A stretch of DNA of 64,000 nt from Verrucomicrobiota bacterium. GTDB lineage: Bacteria; Verrucomicrobiota; Verrucomicrobiia; Chthoniobacterales; Chthoniobacteraceae. Within the stretch, counting starts at the first letter, position 1; each line of letters starts with the position of its first letter. The notes under the pieces were generated by a model that made no database searches, had not been told where the DNA came from, and worked only from the letters and a program-made list of their open reading frames with translations. Below are positions 27,883 through 36,023 of the stretch, piece after piece. The stretch is from assembly GCA_009885995.1 (NCBI GenBank), contig VFJQ01000052.1:1-64000 (forward strand), read 5' to 3'. Position numbers and translations under genes: made by a program.

Positions 27883-28481
27883 CGCGCGCGGCGAGGCCAG
27901 GTGCAGGCGGCGTAGATGAGGTGGAAGAGGCCGAAGGTGCAGCCCATGATCGCGTGCGCGGCGAGCACCTGATCGGACCCGCACCAGTGGTCGAAAACGA
28001 AGGTGCCCGCTGCGAGCAAGCCTGCGCCAGCACCGAAGAACGCCCGCCCCAGCCAACAGATCGACTTCGGAGCGAAGTGCGCCGCCGCGAGCAGGCTCAC
28101 GCCGTAAAGCAGCGTCCAGAGCGACGTGATTGCCGCCCAGCCGCCTTCGATTTCCAGCAGCACGACCAAGCCGCCCGCGAGCAGTGCCGGGAGCATCCCG
28201 CGCAGAGCCAGCGCCATGCGCTGCGTGAGGAAGCCGGTCTCGCCTTCGTGCCGGTCGCGTCGCAGGAGCACGAGATTTGCGAGAGTGGTGAAGATGAGCA
28301 CGGCCCCCCACACGAGAGGAACCTCCGGCCGCGCCAGCCTCACGCCGACTGCCGCCGCAGCGAGCGAGAGCCCGCCGCCGATCAATGCACCCGGTGCCGA
28401 GATCGCCCGATAGATCGTCGCCTTCTCCATCAACGAGCGGATGACGCGGAGATGTTCTTCGGCTTCGGATCGTTCGATCAT
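27879..28481 (-). CDS. Multi-span membrane protein paired with the winged-helix regulator
   Basis: A 200-aa protein with a short soluble N-terminus ([20 protein letters not shown]) and about six membrane segments (for example [47 protein letters not shown]). The pairing of such a membrane protein with a one-domain winged-helix regulator recurs in many bacteria, but I know of no assigned function. ATG at 28481 lies only 7 bp from a 36-bp palindrome, so repression of this pair by its own regulator is plausible. Confidence 0.72.
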   Translation of the reverse strand: MIERSEAEEHLRVIRSLMEKATIYRAISAPGALIGGGLSLAAAAVGVRLARPEVPLVWGAVLIFTTLANLVLLRRDRHEGETGFLTQRMALALRGMLPALLAGGLVVLLEIEGGWAAITSLWTLLYGVSLLAAAHFAPKSICWLGRAFFGAGAGLLAAGTFVFDHWCGSDQVLAAHAIMGCTFGLFHLIYAACTWPRRAR

Positions 28482-28488
28482 GGCACTA

Positions 28489-28524
28489 ACTTTGCGTGGC
28501 AAAGTAATCTTTGCAACACAAAGT
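28489..28524. promoter_or_regulatory. 36-bp nested palindrome upstream of the membrane/winged-helix pair
   Basis: It is built as ACTTTG-cgtg-GCAAAG-taat-CTTTGC-aaca-CAAAGT, a near-perfect inverted repeat with two mismatches in each 16-nt arm and an internal palindrome. It lies between the divergent membrane-protein and ABC-ATPase genes. This is the form expected for an operator bound by two winged-helix dimers. Confidence 0.65.
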
Positions 28525-28601
28525 TTCACGCTGCTCCGCGACGGAGCGCGTGCCTCCAAGCCTTGACACCTCGCACGTCACACCGGACACCTGCCGCCGC
28601 T

Positions 28602-29390
28602 GTGCCGCTCCTCGAAGTCCAAAATCTACGCGTCTGGTTTCCCGTTCGCACCGGCGTCCTTCGCCGGCACACGGACGATGTGAAGGCGGTCGATGACGTG
28701 AGCTTCACCGTCGAGGCGGGCACGACCGTCGGGCTCGTGGGCGAGAGCGGCAGCGGCAAGACGACGATCGGCCGCGCGATCCTCAAGCTCACGCCGGCCA
28801 CCAGCGGGCAGGCACTGCTCAATGGGCGCGATATTTTGCCGCTCAGCGAAGACGAGTTTCGCCCGCTGCGGCGCGAGGTGCAGATGATCTTTCAGGATCC
28901 CTTCGGCTCGCTGAACCCGCGGCACACCATCTTCCAAATCATCAGCGAAGCGCTGGAGATTCATTTCCCCGCGCTGTCGCGCAGCCAGCGCGAGCAGCGT
29001 GTGGCGGACTTGCTGAAGCAGGTCGGGCTCAAGCCGGAGATGATGCACCGCTACCCGCACGAGTTCAGCGGCGGCCAGCGGCAGCGCATTGGTATCGCGC
29101 GGGCGCTGGCGGTGGAGCCGAAATTCATCGTGTGCGACGAGCCGGTGAGCGCGCTCGACGTGAGCGTGCAGGCGCAGATCGTGAACCTGCTGCAAGACCT
29201 CCAGGACCAGCTCGGGCTTACCTATCTCTTCATCGCGCACGACCTCGCGGTGGTGGAGCACATCAGCGATCACGTGCTCGTGATGCACCACGGCAAGATC
29301 GTCGAGTCCGCGCCCGCCGAGCAGATCTACGCGGCGCCGCAGCACGACTACACGCGCAAGCTGCTCGCGGCGGTGCCGCAGTTCGCCTGA
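28602..29390 (+). CDS. Oligopeptide/dipeptide-type ABC transporter ATP-binding protein (OppF/DppF-like), orphan
   Basis: A 262-aa ATPase with Walker [20 protein letters not shown]-loop [17 protein letters not shown], signature [16 protein letters not shown], Walker [20 protein letters not shown] and switch [11 protein letters not shown]. The sequence is typical of the OppF side of Opp/Dpp importers, though it lacks the full C-terminal oligopeptide-transporter extension. No permease or binding protein is in the window. GTG at 28602 is the best start because the upstream open frame is antisense to the membrane protein; no good ribosome-binding site is seen. rodA follows after 3 bp. Confidence 0.88.
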   Translation: MPLLEVQNLRVWFPVRTGVLRRHTDDVKAVDDVSFTVEAGTTVGLVGESGSGKTTIGRAILKLTPATSGQALLNGRDILPLSEDEFRPLRREVQMIFQDPFGSLNPRHTIFQIISEALEIHFPALSRSQREQRVADLLKQVGLKPEMMHRYPHEFSGGQRQRIGIARALAVEPKFIVCDEPVSALDVSVQAQIVNLLQDLQDQLGLTYLFIAHDLAVVEHISDHVLVMHHGKIVESAPAEQIYAAPQHDYTRKLLAAVPQFA

Positions 29391-29393
29391 CCG

Positions 29394-30497
29394 ATGACGC
29401 CGCTGATCCGGAAGCTCCTCGGGATGAATTGGGTGCTGATCGCGGCCACGATCGCGCTCTCGATCTTCGGCGTCATCGCGGTGTATAGCGCCACGTTTTT
29501 CCGCACGGACGAATACTGGCACAAGCAGGCAGTCTGGATGGGCATGGGGCTCGTGGTCTTCCTCGTCACGAGTCTCACTCCCTATCGTTTTGTGAAGTGG
29601 GCGGCGCTGCCGTTGTATCTCATCGGCATCGCGGCGGTGGTGCTCACCTATGTGATCGGAAAGGAGATCGGCGGCGCGAAGTGCTGGATCGTGTTGCCGG
29701 GCGGGCTGCTCTTTCAGCCGTCGCAGCTCGCGGTGATCGCGGGCATCCTCGTCGTCTCGCTCTTCCTCAGCCAGTTCCGGCGGCTGCACCCGATGCTGAA
29801 GCTATGCTTCGTCGGCGCGATCGTGATCGGGCCCATGGTGCTGATCCTCAAGCAACCCGACTTCGGCATGACGCTCGTGTGGGTGCCGACTGTCATGTTC
29901 ATCCTCCTCGCGGCGGGGCTGCCGAAACGCTACCTCATCACCATCGTGCTGCTCGGGCTGTGCATCGTCCCTCTGGCTTACAACTTCGGCATGAAGCCGT
30001 ATCAGCGCGCGCGCATCACCGCCTTCCTCGATCCGGAGATCGATCCAAAGGGCTCGGCGTGGGCGATCAATCAATCGCTAATCGCGATCGGCTCGGGCGG
30101 GATGAAGGGCAAGGGATTCAAGGCGCCGAATACGCAGGTCGAACAAGGCTTCCTCCCGGGCACGACCGTGCATACCGACTACATTTTTTCCGCCATCGCC
30201 GAGCAGTTCGGTTTCCTCGGCGCCGTCGCGCTCATCGGCACTTTTGCGCTGCTCATCCTCTCGATGCTATTCACGGCGTATCACGCGGCGGATGAATTTG
30301 GCCTACTGCTGACGGCGGGCCTCTCGGGGCAGATGTTTTTCCACGTCTATCAAAACATCGGCATGACCATTTCGCTCATGCCCATCACCGGCCTGCCGCT
30401 GCCGCTGGTCAGCTACGGCGGCACGTTTGTGGTGATGATGATGTTCGGCCTCGGTCTCGTGAACTCCGTGTGGATCCATCGCAAGGAGCTCGCGTAG
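29394..30497 (+). CDS. rodA: Rod shape-determining protein RodA (SEDS-family glycosyltransferase)
   Basis: A 367-aa membrane protein of the SEDS family, which polymerises glycan strands during lateral wall growth, normally with a class B PBP. Signatures are IALSIFGVIAVYSAT near the start, KQPDFGMTLVWVPTVMFIL, AWAINQSLIAIGSGGMKGKG, GFLPGTTVHTDYIFSAIAEQ and the C-terminal GMTISLMPITGLPLPLVSYG. Several membrane segments are evident. HTDYIF, rather than TDFIF of many FtsW proteins, and length favour RodA. It sits between the ABC-ATPase and tgt with gaps of 3 bp, indicating one transcript. mrdA/mre genes are not in the window. Confidence 0.94.
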   Translation: MTPLIRKLLGMNWVLIAATIALSIFGVIAVYSATFFRTDEYWHKQAVWMGMGLVVFLVTSLTPYRFVKWAALPLYLIGIAAVVLTYVIGKEIGGAKCWIVLPGGLLFQPSQLAVIAGILVVSLFLSQFRRLHPMLKLCFVGAIVIGPMVLILKQPDFGMTLVWVPTVMFILLAAGLPKRYLITIVLLGLCIVPLAYNFGMKPYQRARITAFLDPEIDPKGSAWAINQSLIAIGSGGMKGKGFKAPNTQVEQGFLPGTTVHTDYIFSAIAEQFGFLGAVALIGTFALLILSMLFTAYHAADEFGLLLTAGLSGQMFFHVYQNIGMTISLMPITGLPLPLVSYGGTFVVMMMFGLGLVNSVWIHRKELA

Positions 30498-30500
30498 CCC

Positions 30501-31628
30501 GTGTCTGACGCCGGGACTTTCACACTCCTCGCCACCGACCCGCGCTCGAAGGCGCGTCGCGGCCGGCTGGTCACGGCGCACGGGATTCTCGAAACGCCGG
30601 TCTTCATGCCGGTCGGCACGCAGGCGACGGTGAAGTGCTGCTCGCCCGACGAACTCCACGCGCTCGGCGCGCAGATCGTCCTCGGGAATACCTATCATCT
30701 CTTTGTGCGGCCCGGCATGGACGTGATGCGGCACTTCGGCGGGCTGCACCGGTTCATGGCGTGGGATGGGCCGATCCTCACGGACTCGGGTGGCTTCCAG
30801 GTCTTCTCGCTCGCGAAGCTGCGCAAGGTCACGGAGGAGGGCGTGCAGTTTCAAAACCATGTCGATGGCACGCCGATGTTTCTCGGGCCGCGCGAGTCGA
30901 TGGAGATCCAGGCGGCGCTCGGGAGCGACATCGTGATGCTCTTCGACGAGTGCCCGCCGCATCCGTGCAGCTACGACGATGCGGCGAAGTCGCTCGACCT
31001 CACGCTGCGCTGGGCGGCGCGGTGCAAGGAGGTGGAGACGCCGGGGATGAAGTTCGGCATCGTGCAGGGTAGCAGCCACGCGGACCTGCGGCGGCGTAGC
31101 GCGGAGGCGATGGCGGCGATGGATTTCCCCGGCTATGCGATCGGCGGCGTGAGCGTGGGCGAGCCGGAGTCGGAGATGATGGCCGCGGTGGAAAACGCGG
31201 AACCCTACCTTCCGACGACCAAGCCGCGCTACGCGATGGGCCTCGGCACGCCGCCGCAGATGCTCGAGATGGTGGCGCGCGGCATCGATATGTTCGATTG
31301 CGTGCTGCCCACACGCATCGCGCGCAACGGCACCGCCTTCACCCGCACCGGCACGATCCATTTGAAGAACGCCGGCTTCGCCATGGACACCGGCCCAATC
31401 GAGGAAGGCTGCACCTGCCCGGCCTGCCGCACCTTCGCGCGCGGCTATCTGCGGCATCTGGTGAAGGCGGAGGAGATCCTCGCGCTGCGGATGATCTCGC
31501 TGCACAACCTGCACTTCTACATCGACCTCATGCGCCAGGCCCGGGAGCGGATCGAGGCGGGGACGTTCGATGAGTGGCGGCGGGAGTTCGTCGCGGGATA
31601 TCGGGTTCACAACGCTACTGCCGAATGA
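30501..31628 (+). CDS. tgt: Queuine tRNA-ribosyltransferase (tRNA-guanine transglycosylase)
   Basis: Exchanges guanine-34 in tRNAs with GUN anticodons for the queuosine precursor. The 375-aa length is normal. Motifs are ARRGRLVTAHGILETPVFMP, the catalytic region LTDSGGFQVFSLAKLRK, GIVQGSSHADLRRRSA, YAIGGVSVGEP, DCVLPTRIARNGTAF and the zinc site CTCPACRTFARGYLRHL...SLHNLHFY. It starts with GTG at 30501, 3 bp after rodA. The stop overlaps the next ATG (ATGA). Confidence 0.97.
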   Translation: MSDAGTFTLLATDPRSKARRGRLVTAHGILETPVFMPVGTQATVKCCSPDELHALGAQIVLGNTYHLFVRPGMDVMRHFGGLHRFMAWDGPILTDSGGFQVFSLAKLRKVTEEGVQFQNHVDGTPMFLGPRESMEIQAALGSDIVMLFDECPPHPCSYDDAAKSLDLTLRWAARCKEVETPGMKFGIVQGSSHADLRRRSAEAMAAMDFPGYAIGGVSVGEPESEMMAAVENAEPYLPTTKPRYAMGLGTPPQMLEMVARGIDMFDCVLPTRIARNGTAFTRTGTIHLKNAGFAMDTGPIEEGCTCPACRTFARGYLRHLVKAEEILALRMISLHNLHFYIDLMRQARERIEAGTFDEWRREFVAGYRVHNATAE

Positions 31629-32212
31629 ACGAACATCCCCAACGCTCAGGCCGCTCGCTGCTTCTCCTCTGGTGCGCCGGGTTGATCGCGCAGGCCATGC
31701 TGATGCGTATCATCGCGGTGGCAGCGGTGCCCGGGAGTGGAGCGATGAATCGGCACGGGACACTCGTTTTCGTGGCAGTGGCGGTGGCGGGGCACGCGTG
31801 GCAGGCGTGGCTGTTGTTCCGGCCGGGGTGGCGCTTTGCGTTGTGGGCCGCGCTGCCGTTGATGAATTTGGTGATGCCGGGATATGAACGCTGGATCGAG
31901 ATGCAAGGCATCATCGCGCCGTGCTTGGAAATGGTCGCGCTTGCGAGCGTCCGCCTGCGACCTTGGGCGTGGCTGCTCGCCGGGATGGGACAGGTAATTC
32001 TCGGGCAGATCGGCGGCACGCTGATCAATAATCTCGGCCACAGCGCTGCGAGCCGTGGGGAGATCCCCTCGGGCCTTCTAATCAACGGAGTCACCGGCCT
32101 TTGGCTGCTCGGTGAATTCGCCGCCGCATACGTGCTCGCGTTCTGGATGTCGCCGCTCACTCTCGAAAGCCGCACCGCTCCGCCACCTCCACCCGGCTCG
32201 ACGGGCGCGTGA
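31625..32212 (+). CDS. Small integral membrane protein, unknown function
   Basis: A 195-aa protein with about five hydrophobic segments (LLLLWCAGLIAQAMLMRIIA, LVFVAVAVAGHAWQAWLLF, FALWAALPLMNLVMPGY, WAWLLAGMGQVILGQIGG, LLGEFAAAYVLAFWM) and a Pro-rich tail. No family was recognised. Its start overlaps the tgt stop, so it is translationally coupled to tgt. The 3' end overlaps the convergent exported-protein gene by 56 bp. Confidence 0.65.
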   Translation: MNEHPQRSGRSLLLLWCAGLIAQAMLMRIIAVAAVPGSGAMNRHGTLVFVAVAVAGHAWQAWLLFRPGWRFALWAALPLMNLVMPGYERWIEMQGIIAPCLEMVALASVRLRPWAWLLAGMGQVILGQIGGTLINNLGHSAASRGEIPSGLLINGVTGLWLLGEFAAAYVLAFWMSPLTLESRTAPPPPPGSTGA

Positions 32213-32930
32213 GCATCGACGCGAGATAGGCATCGCTCTTCGGCAACTGCGCGAGGCGATCGAGTGACTCGGGGTGCTCGAAGCGCGAGAAGACGGCCCA
32301 CTTCACCTGGCTGCGTGGGACGCTGCGGCGGCCATAGCCATCGGGCTGGTTGCTCGACCAGAAAAGCACCTGATCGTCCTCGATCCCGAGGAAGATGACC
32401 GAGTGCCCGCGCTCGCGCTGGCCGATTTCGTCGTTCCACCAGACCTTCAGGAAGTCGCCCGCGCGCGCCTCGCTCCAGTCGGTGAAATTTCGCCCGAGCC
32501 CGGCCTCGGAGAAGAGGCGCGCGGTGCCGGGGCCGTTCGCATTCCAGCGGCCCCACACGCCTTCTCCATCCCGCTGGCCGCGGACGAGCAGCGCCTGGAG
32601 CGTGGGCGTGTCGAGGGCGACCGAACCACGGCGGATGAGTGCATCGACGACGGTGACGAAAACCTGATACGTCGCGCCCGAGCAATAGCTGGGTCGCGCG
32701 AGATCGGGCGCGAGCATGAGATTGCCCGCGTCGAGCCGGACGGAGGCGGCGAGGCGCTGGTTGGCTTGCGCGCTGGTCGAGTAGCGCCCTCCCGTGGGCA
32801 TGCGGCCGACGGCGTTGAGCACGAGGCGGTTGAACTCAGCGTCGCTGCGGGTGTGGACGCGTGGTTCCTGCGCGAAGGCGCAGGTGCTCACGAACAGAAG
32901 CGGGATGAGGAACAGGGGCAACATAGGCAT
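32157..32930 (-). CDS. Exported protein with NlpC/P60-like features, function unassigned
   Basis: A 257-aa protein with a clear signal peptide (LPLFLIPLLFVSTCAFAQ). Two spaced motifs resemble a papain-like amidase: a cysteine in RPSYCSGATYQVFVTVVDAL near residue 84 and a histidine in RERGHSVIFLGIEDDQVLFW about 90 residues later, followed by SSNQPDGYG. This would fit a peptidoglycan amidase or peptidase, but I see no third catalytic residue with certainty. Its start abuts the menG stop with no gap, and its 3' end overlaps the convergent membrane gene. Confidence 0.6.
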   Translation of the reverse strand: MPMLPLFLIPLLFVSTCAFAQEPRVHTRSDAEFNRLVLNAVGRMPTGGRYSTSAQANQRLAASVRLDAGNLMLAPDLARPSYCSGATYQVFVTVVDALIRRGSVALDTPTLQALLVRGQRDGEGVWGRWNANGPGTARLFSEAGLGRNFTDWSEARAGDFLKVWWNDEIGQRERGHSVIFLGIEDDQVLFWSSNQPDGYGRRSVPRSQVKWAVFSRFEHPESLDRLAQLPKSDAYLASMLTRPSSRVEVAERCGFRE

Positions 32931-33650
32931 TTACAGTCCTGCGGTCTCTCGCGGTTTCATCGCGGTGTAAAGGCTCACGATTCCGCCGCTCAGCGGTTGC
33001 GCGTGTGGGTCGCGGAAGCCCGCAGCCTCAACCAACCGGCACAGCGCCTCGCCGCTCGGGAAGGCTTCGATCGATGCGCCGAGATAGCGGTAGGCTTCGC
33101 GCTCGCTAGTCAGCCAACCGGCGAGGCGCGGCAGGACGTGATGCAGGTAGGGCCGGTAGAGCGCTCGTAGCGGACCGGATGGCAGCGAGAAATCGAGCAC
33201 GAGCAGTTTGCCGCCGGGGCGCAAGACGCGGCGCATCTCGCGGAGCGCGCCGTCCCACGAGGCCATGTTGCGGAGGCCGAAAGCGACGGTGACGACATCG
33301 AACTCCGCATCGCCAAACGGCATCGCCAGTGCGTCTGCCTGCACGAGCTGGCGCGAGCCGAGTTCGCGCGCTACTTCGAGCATCTGCGGGCTGAAATCGG
33401 CGCCGACGACTTCGGCACCCGGACACGCTCGCTCGATGGCCCGCGCGAGATCACCGGTCCCGGTCGCGACATCGAGAACCCGCCCCGGGTTCCACCCGCG
33501 CACGATCGCCGCGGAGCGCCGGCGCCAAAGCGTGTCGAGACCTGCGCTCAGGATTGCATTCGCGAGCCGGTAGCGGCGCGCGACGCGTCCGAACATCGCC
33601 CTCACTTTCTCGGGGTCGCGGTCAGGACTTTCCATCGAGTGTGCTGGCAT
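32931..33650 (-). CDS. menG: Demethylmenaquinone/ubiquinone C-methyltransferase
   Basis: Methylates demethylmenaquinone in the last step of menaquinone synthesis (UbiE in ubiquinone makers). The 239-aa protein shows KVRAMFGRVARRYRLANAIL, the SAM-binding VLDVATGTGDLARAIE, VVGADFSPQMLEVA, DVVTVAFGLRNM and ALREMRRVLRPGGKLLVLDF, all UbiE/MenG family marks. Which quinone is used cannot be told from the gene. The ATG at 33650 is followed by another methionine at codon 6, which could be the true start. It is divergent from the hybrid kinase gene. Confidence 0.92.
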   Translation of the reverse strand: MPAHSMESPDRDPEKVRAMFGRVARRYRLANAILSAGLDTLWRRRSAAIVRGWNPGRVLDVATGTGDLARAIERACPGAEVVGADFSPQMLEVARELGSRQLVQADALAMPFGDAEFDVVTVAFGLRNMASWDGALREMRRVLRPGGKLLVLDFSLPSGPLRALYRPYLHHVLPRLAGWLTSEREAYRYLGASIEAFPSGEALCRLVEAAGFRDPHAQPLSGGIVSLYTAMKPRETAGL

Positions 33651-33757
33651 CTGGAGTTTGCAGAGAAATCACTGGAGTAGGGGCATACACGGTGCTTTGT
33701 CCGAACCGTCAACGTAACTGTTGGCACAGCCCCGATTCCTCGAACCCCCCCGTCTGA

Positions 33758-35383
33758 ATGTCTCACGACGTCATCCGCAAAGCCCGCGTGCTCATCGTTG
33801 ATGATGAGCCGTCGAACGTGCGTCTGCTCGAGCGGATCCTCGAACTCAATGGTCGCCCCGTCGTGCGTAGCACCACCGACTCGCGCGAGACGCTCTCGCT
33901 CGTCGTCGAGTTCGAGCCCGATATCATCCTCCTCGACCTGCACATGCCGCATCTCGACGGTTTTGGCGTCATGGAGCTGCTCAAAACGGCGATCTCTCCT
34001 GACGCCTATCTTCCCATCCTCGTGTTGACCGCGGACATCACCGCCGAGACGAAACGCCGCGCCTTCCTCGCCGGCGCGAAAGACTTCGTGACGAAGCCGC
34101 TCGATCACTCCGAGGTCGTGCTGCGCATGAAGAATTTGCTCGAGAACCGCTTCTTGCACCTCGAACTCCAGGATCAAAACAAACTGCTCGAGCAACAGGT
34201 CCGCGTCCGCACCAGTCAGCTCGAGCAGACGCTCCACCAGCTGCGCAACACGCAGGACGCGGTGATCAAGCAGGAGCGCCTGCGCGCGCTCGGCATGATG
34301 GCTGGCGGCATCGCGCACGACTTCAACAACGCGCTGACGATGATGCTCGGCTATGGCGAGCTGCTGCTGCCCTATTTCCAACTGAATGGGCCCGAAAAGG
34401 AGCGCAGCTACCTCGCGCACATGATCGCTGCGGCCGACGACGCGCGGCACATCGTCGCGCGGCTGCGCGAGTTCTATCGACCTGCCGGGAGCGAAGACGT
34501 GCGCGCGCCCGTGGACTTGAACGCCGTCGTGGAGCAGGCCATCGCTCTCACCACGCCGCGCTGGAAAGGCTCCAGCCAGGCCGCGGGTGTGCAGATCAAG
34601 GTCGTCTCGGATCTTCGAGAGGTCCCCGTGATCGCCGGCAGCGCGGCTGAGCTGCGCGAGATGCTCACCAATTTCATCTTCAACTCCGTCGATGCCATGC
34701 CGAGCGGCGGCACGATCAGCGTCGCCACACGGATGGTCGGCGAACTCGTGTGCATCTCGATCACCGACACCGGAGCGGGGATGACGGCCGAGGAGCGCGC
34801 GCGCTGCCTCGAGCCGTTCTTCACCACCAAAGGCGAGCGCGGCACGGGCCTCGGTCTCGCGGTCGTGTATGGCATCGTGCAGCGCCACAGCGGGAGCATC
34901 GATGTCATCAGCGAGAAGGATCGCGGGACGACCTTTTCCGTCACCTTCCCGGTGACCGCCACCACCGCGGTGCCCGCACCGGAACAGCCCGAGCAGGTGG
35001 GCGAAGCGCTGCGCGTGCTCGTGGCGGACGACCAGGAGATCATCTGTGAACTCATCGCCGAATACCTGCGCACCGACGGCCACGAGGTGACGCTCGCTTT
35101 CGATGGCAACATCGCGATCGAGAAGTTTCGCGCGGGGGCGTTCGACCTCGTCGTCACCGATCAATCCATGCCCGGCATCAATGGCACTCAGCTCGCCGTG
35201 CTCGTGAAAGCCGAGCGGCAGGACATGCCGGTGATTCTGCTGACCGGTTTCGGCGACGAGATGCAGGCGAACGGACGCTCGCCGGAGGGCGTCGATCTCG
35301 TGGTCAGCAAGCCCGTCTCCCACGCCGATCTGCGCCGCGCTGTGGCCCGAGCGATCGCGGCCAGACCCTCGCAAGCGGCTTGA
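33758..35383 (+). CDS. Hybrid sensor: receiver-histidine kinase-receiver
   Basis: A 541-aa soluble signalling protein. Receiver 1 (about 8-130) carries VLIVDDEPSNVRLLERIL and the phospho-acceptor in IILLDLHMPHLDGFG. A coiled coil leads to the kinase core: H-box MMAGGIAHDFNNALTMMLGY (His near 187), SVDAMPSGGTI, ITDTGAGM and RGTGLGLAVVYGIVQRHSG. Receiver 2 (about 415-535) has VLVADDQEIICELIAEYL and LVVTDQSMPGINGTQ. No sensor domain or DNA-binding domain is present, so receiver 1 probably takes input from another kinase. It resembles the 10-15 kb kinases in its HDFNN core. The VTT gene follows after 7 bp. Confidence 0.92.
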   Translation: MSHDVIRKARVLIVDDEPSNVRLLERILELNGRPVVRSTTDSRETLSLVVEFEPDIILLDLHMPHLDGFGVMELLKTAISPDAYLPILVLTADITAETKRRAFLAGAKDFVTKPLDHSEVVLRMKNLLENRFLHLELQDQNKLLEQQVRVRTSQLEQTLHQLRNTQDAVIKQERLRALGMMAGGIAHDFNNALTMMLGYGELLLPYFQLNGPEKERSYLAHMIAAADDARHIVARLREFYRPAGSEDVRAPVDLNAVVEQAIALTTPRWKGSSQAAGVQIKVVSDLREVPVIAGSAAELREMLTNFIFNSVDAMPSGGTISVATRMVGELVCISITDTGAGMTAEERARCLEPFFTTKGERGTGLGLAVVYGIVQRHSGSIDVISEKDRGTTFSVTFPVTATTAVPAPEQPEQVGEALRVLVADDQEIICELIAEYLRTDGHEVTLAFDGNIAIEKFRAGAFDLVVTDQSMPGINGTQLAVLVKAERQDMPVILLTGFGDEMQANGRSPEGVDLVVSKPVSHADLRRAVARAIAARPSQAA

Positions 35384-35390
35384 TCGGCGA

Positions 35391-36023
35391 ATGAAGCTGC
35401 TGACCGCGTGGCTGGCATCGTCGCAGGAATTCTTTCACCAACTCGGCTGGCTCGGCGTCGTCGCCTTCGCCGTGACGATGGCGGTCGCCGGCCTGGCCGC
35501 CGTGCCGCTGAGCCCGTTTGCGATCACCGCCGGGCTTGTCTTCGGATTCGGGCGCGGCCTGCTGGCGGTGCAGCTCGGCACGATGCTTTCCTCCGCGCTG
35601 AATTTTCTCATCTCGCGGCATTTCGCCCGCCGCTTCGTCCAGCAGCGACTCGCCACGCATCCGAAGTTTCGCTCGATCGATGGCGCAGTCGGGCGCGAAG
35701 GCTGGAAGATCGTCGCGATGATGCGCTTCGTGCCTGTGCCGTTCGGCCTGCTCAACTACCTCCTCGGCCTGACGGCCATCGGTTTCTGGCCCTACCTCAT
35801 CGCCACGGCGCTGCCGATCATCCTCGGGAACAGCTTCTTCGTCTGGATCGGCACGACTGCGAACGCCGGGCTCGAAGCGGCGACCGGCGCCGGCCGCCCA
35901 CGGCATCCGATCGAGGTGGCGATGATGGTGCTCGGCATGCTCGCCGCCTTCGCCGCGCTGACCTACGTCACGAAGATCGCGCGCCAGGCCATCTCCCAGC
36001 GCGACGAGACGCTCAGTGGTTGA
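35391..36023 (+). CDS. TVP38/TMEM64-family (VTT-domain) membrane protein
   Basis: A 210-aa inner-membrane protein of the DedA/VTT superfamily, whose members are implicated in lipid scrambling. It has the VTT core VPLSPFAITAGLVFGFGRGL, LGTMLSSALNFLISRHFARR, IVAMMRFVPVPFGLLNYLLG and LPIILGNSFFVWIG, with a C-terminal membrane helix (MMVLGMLAAFAALTYV). It lies 7 bp after the hybrid kinase on the same strand, so the two are likely co-transcribed. The stop overlaps the convergent DUF1549 gene by 11 bp. Confidence 0.88.
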   Translation: MKLLTAWLASSQEFFHQLGWLGVVAFAVTMAVAGLAAVPLSPFAITAGLVFGFGRGLLAVQLGTMLSSALNFLISRHFARRFVQQRLATHPKFRSIDGAVGREGWKIVAMMRFVPVPFGLLNYLLGLTAIGFWPYLIATALPIILGNSFFVWIGTTANAGLEAATGAGRPRHPIEVAMMVLGMLAAFAALTYVTKIARQAISQRDETLSG

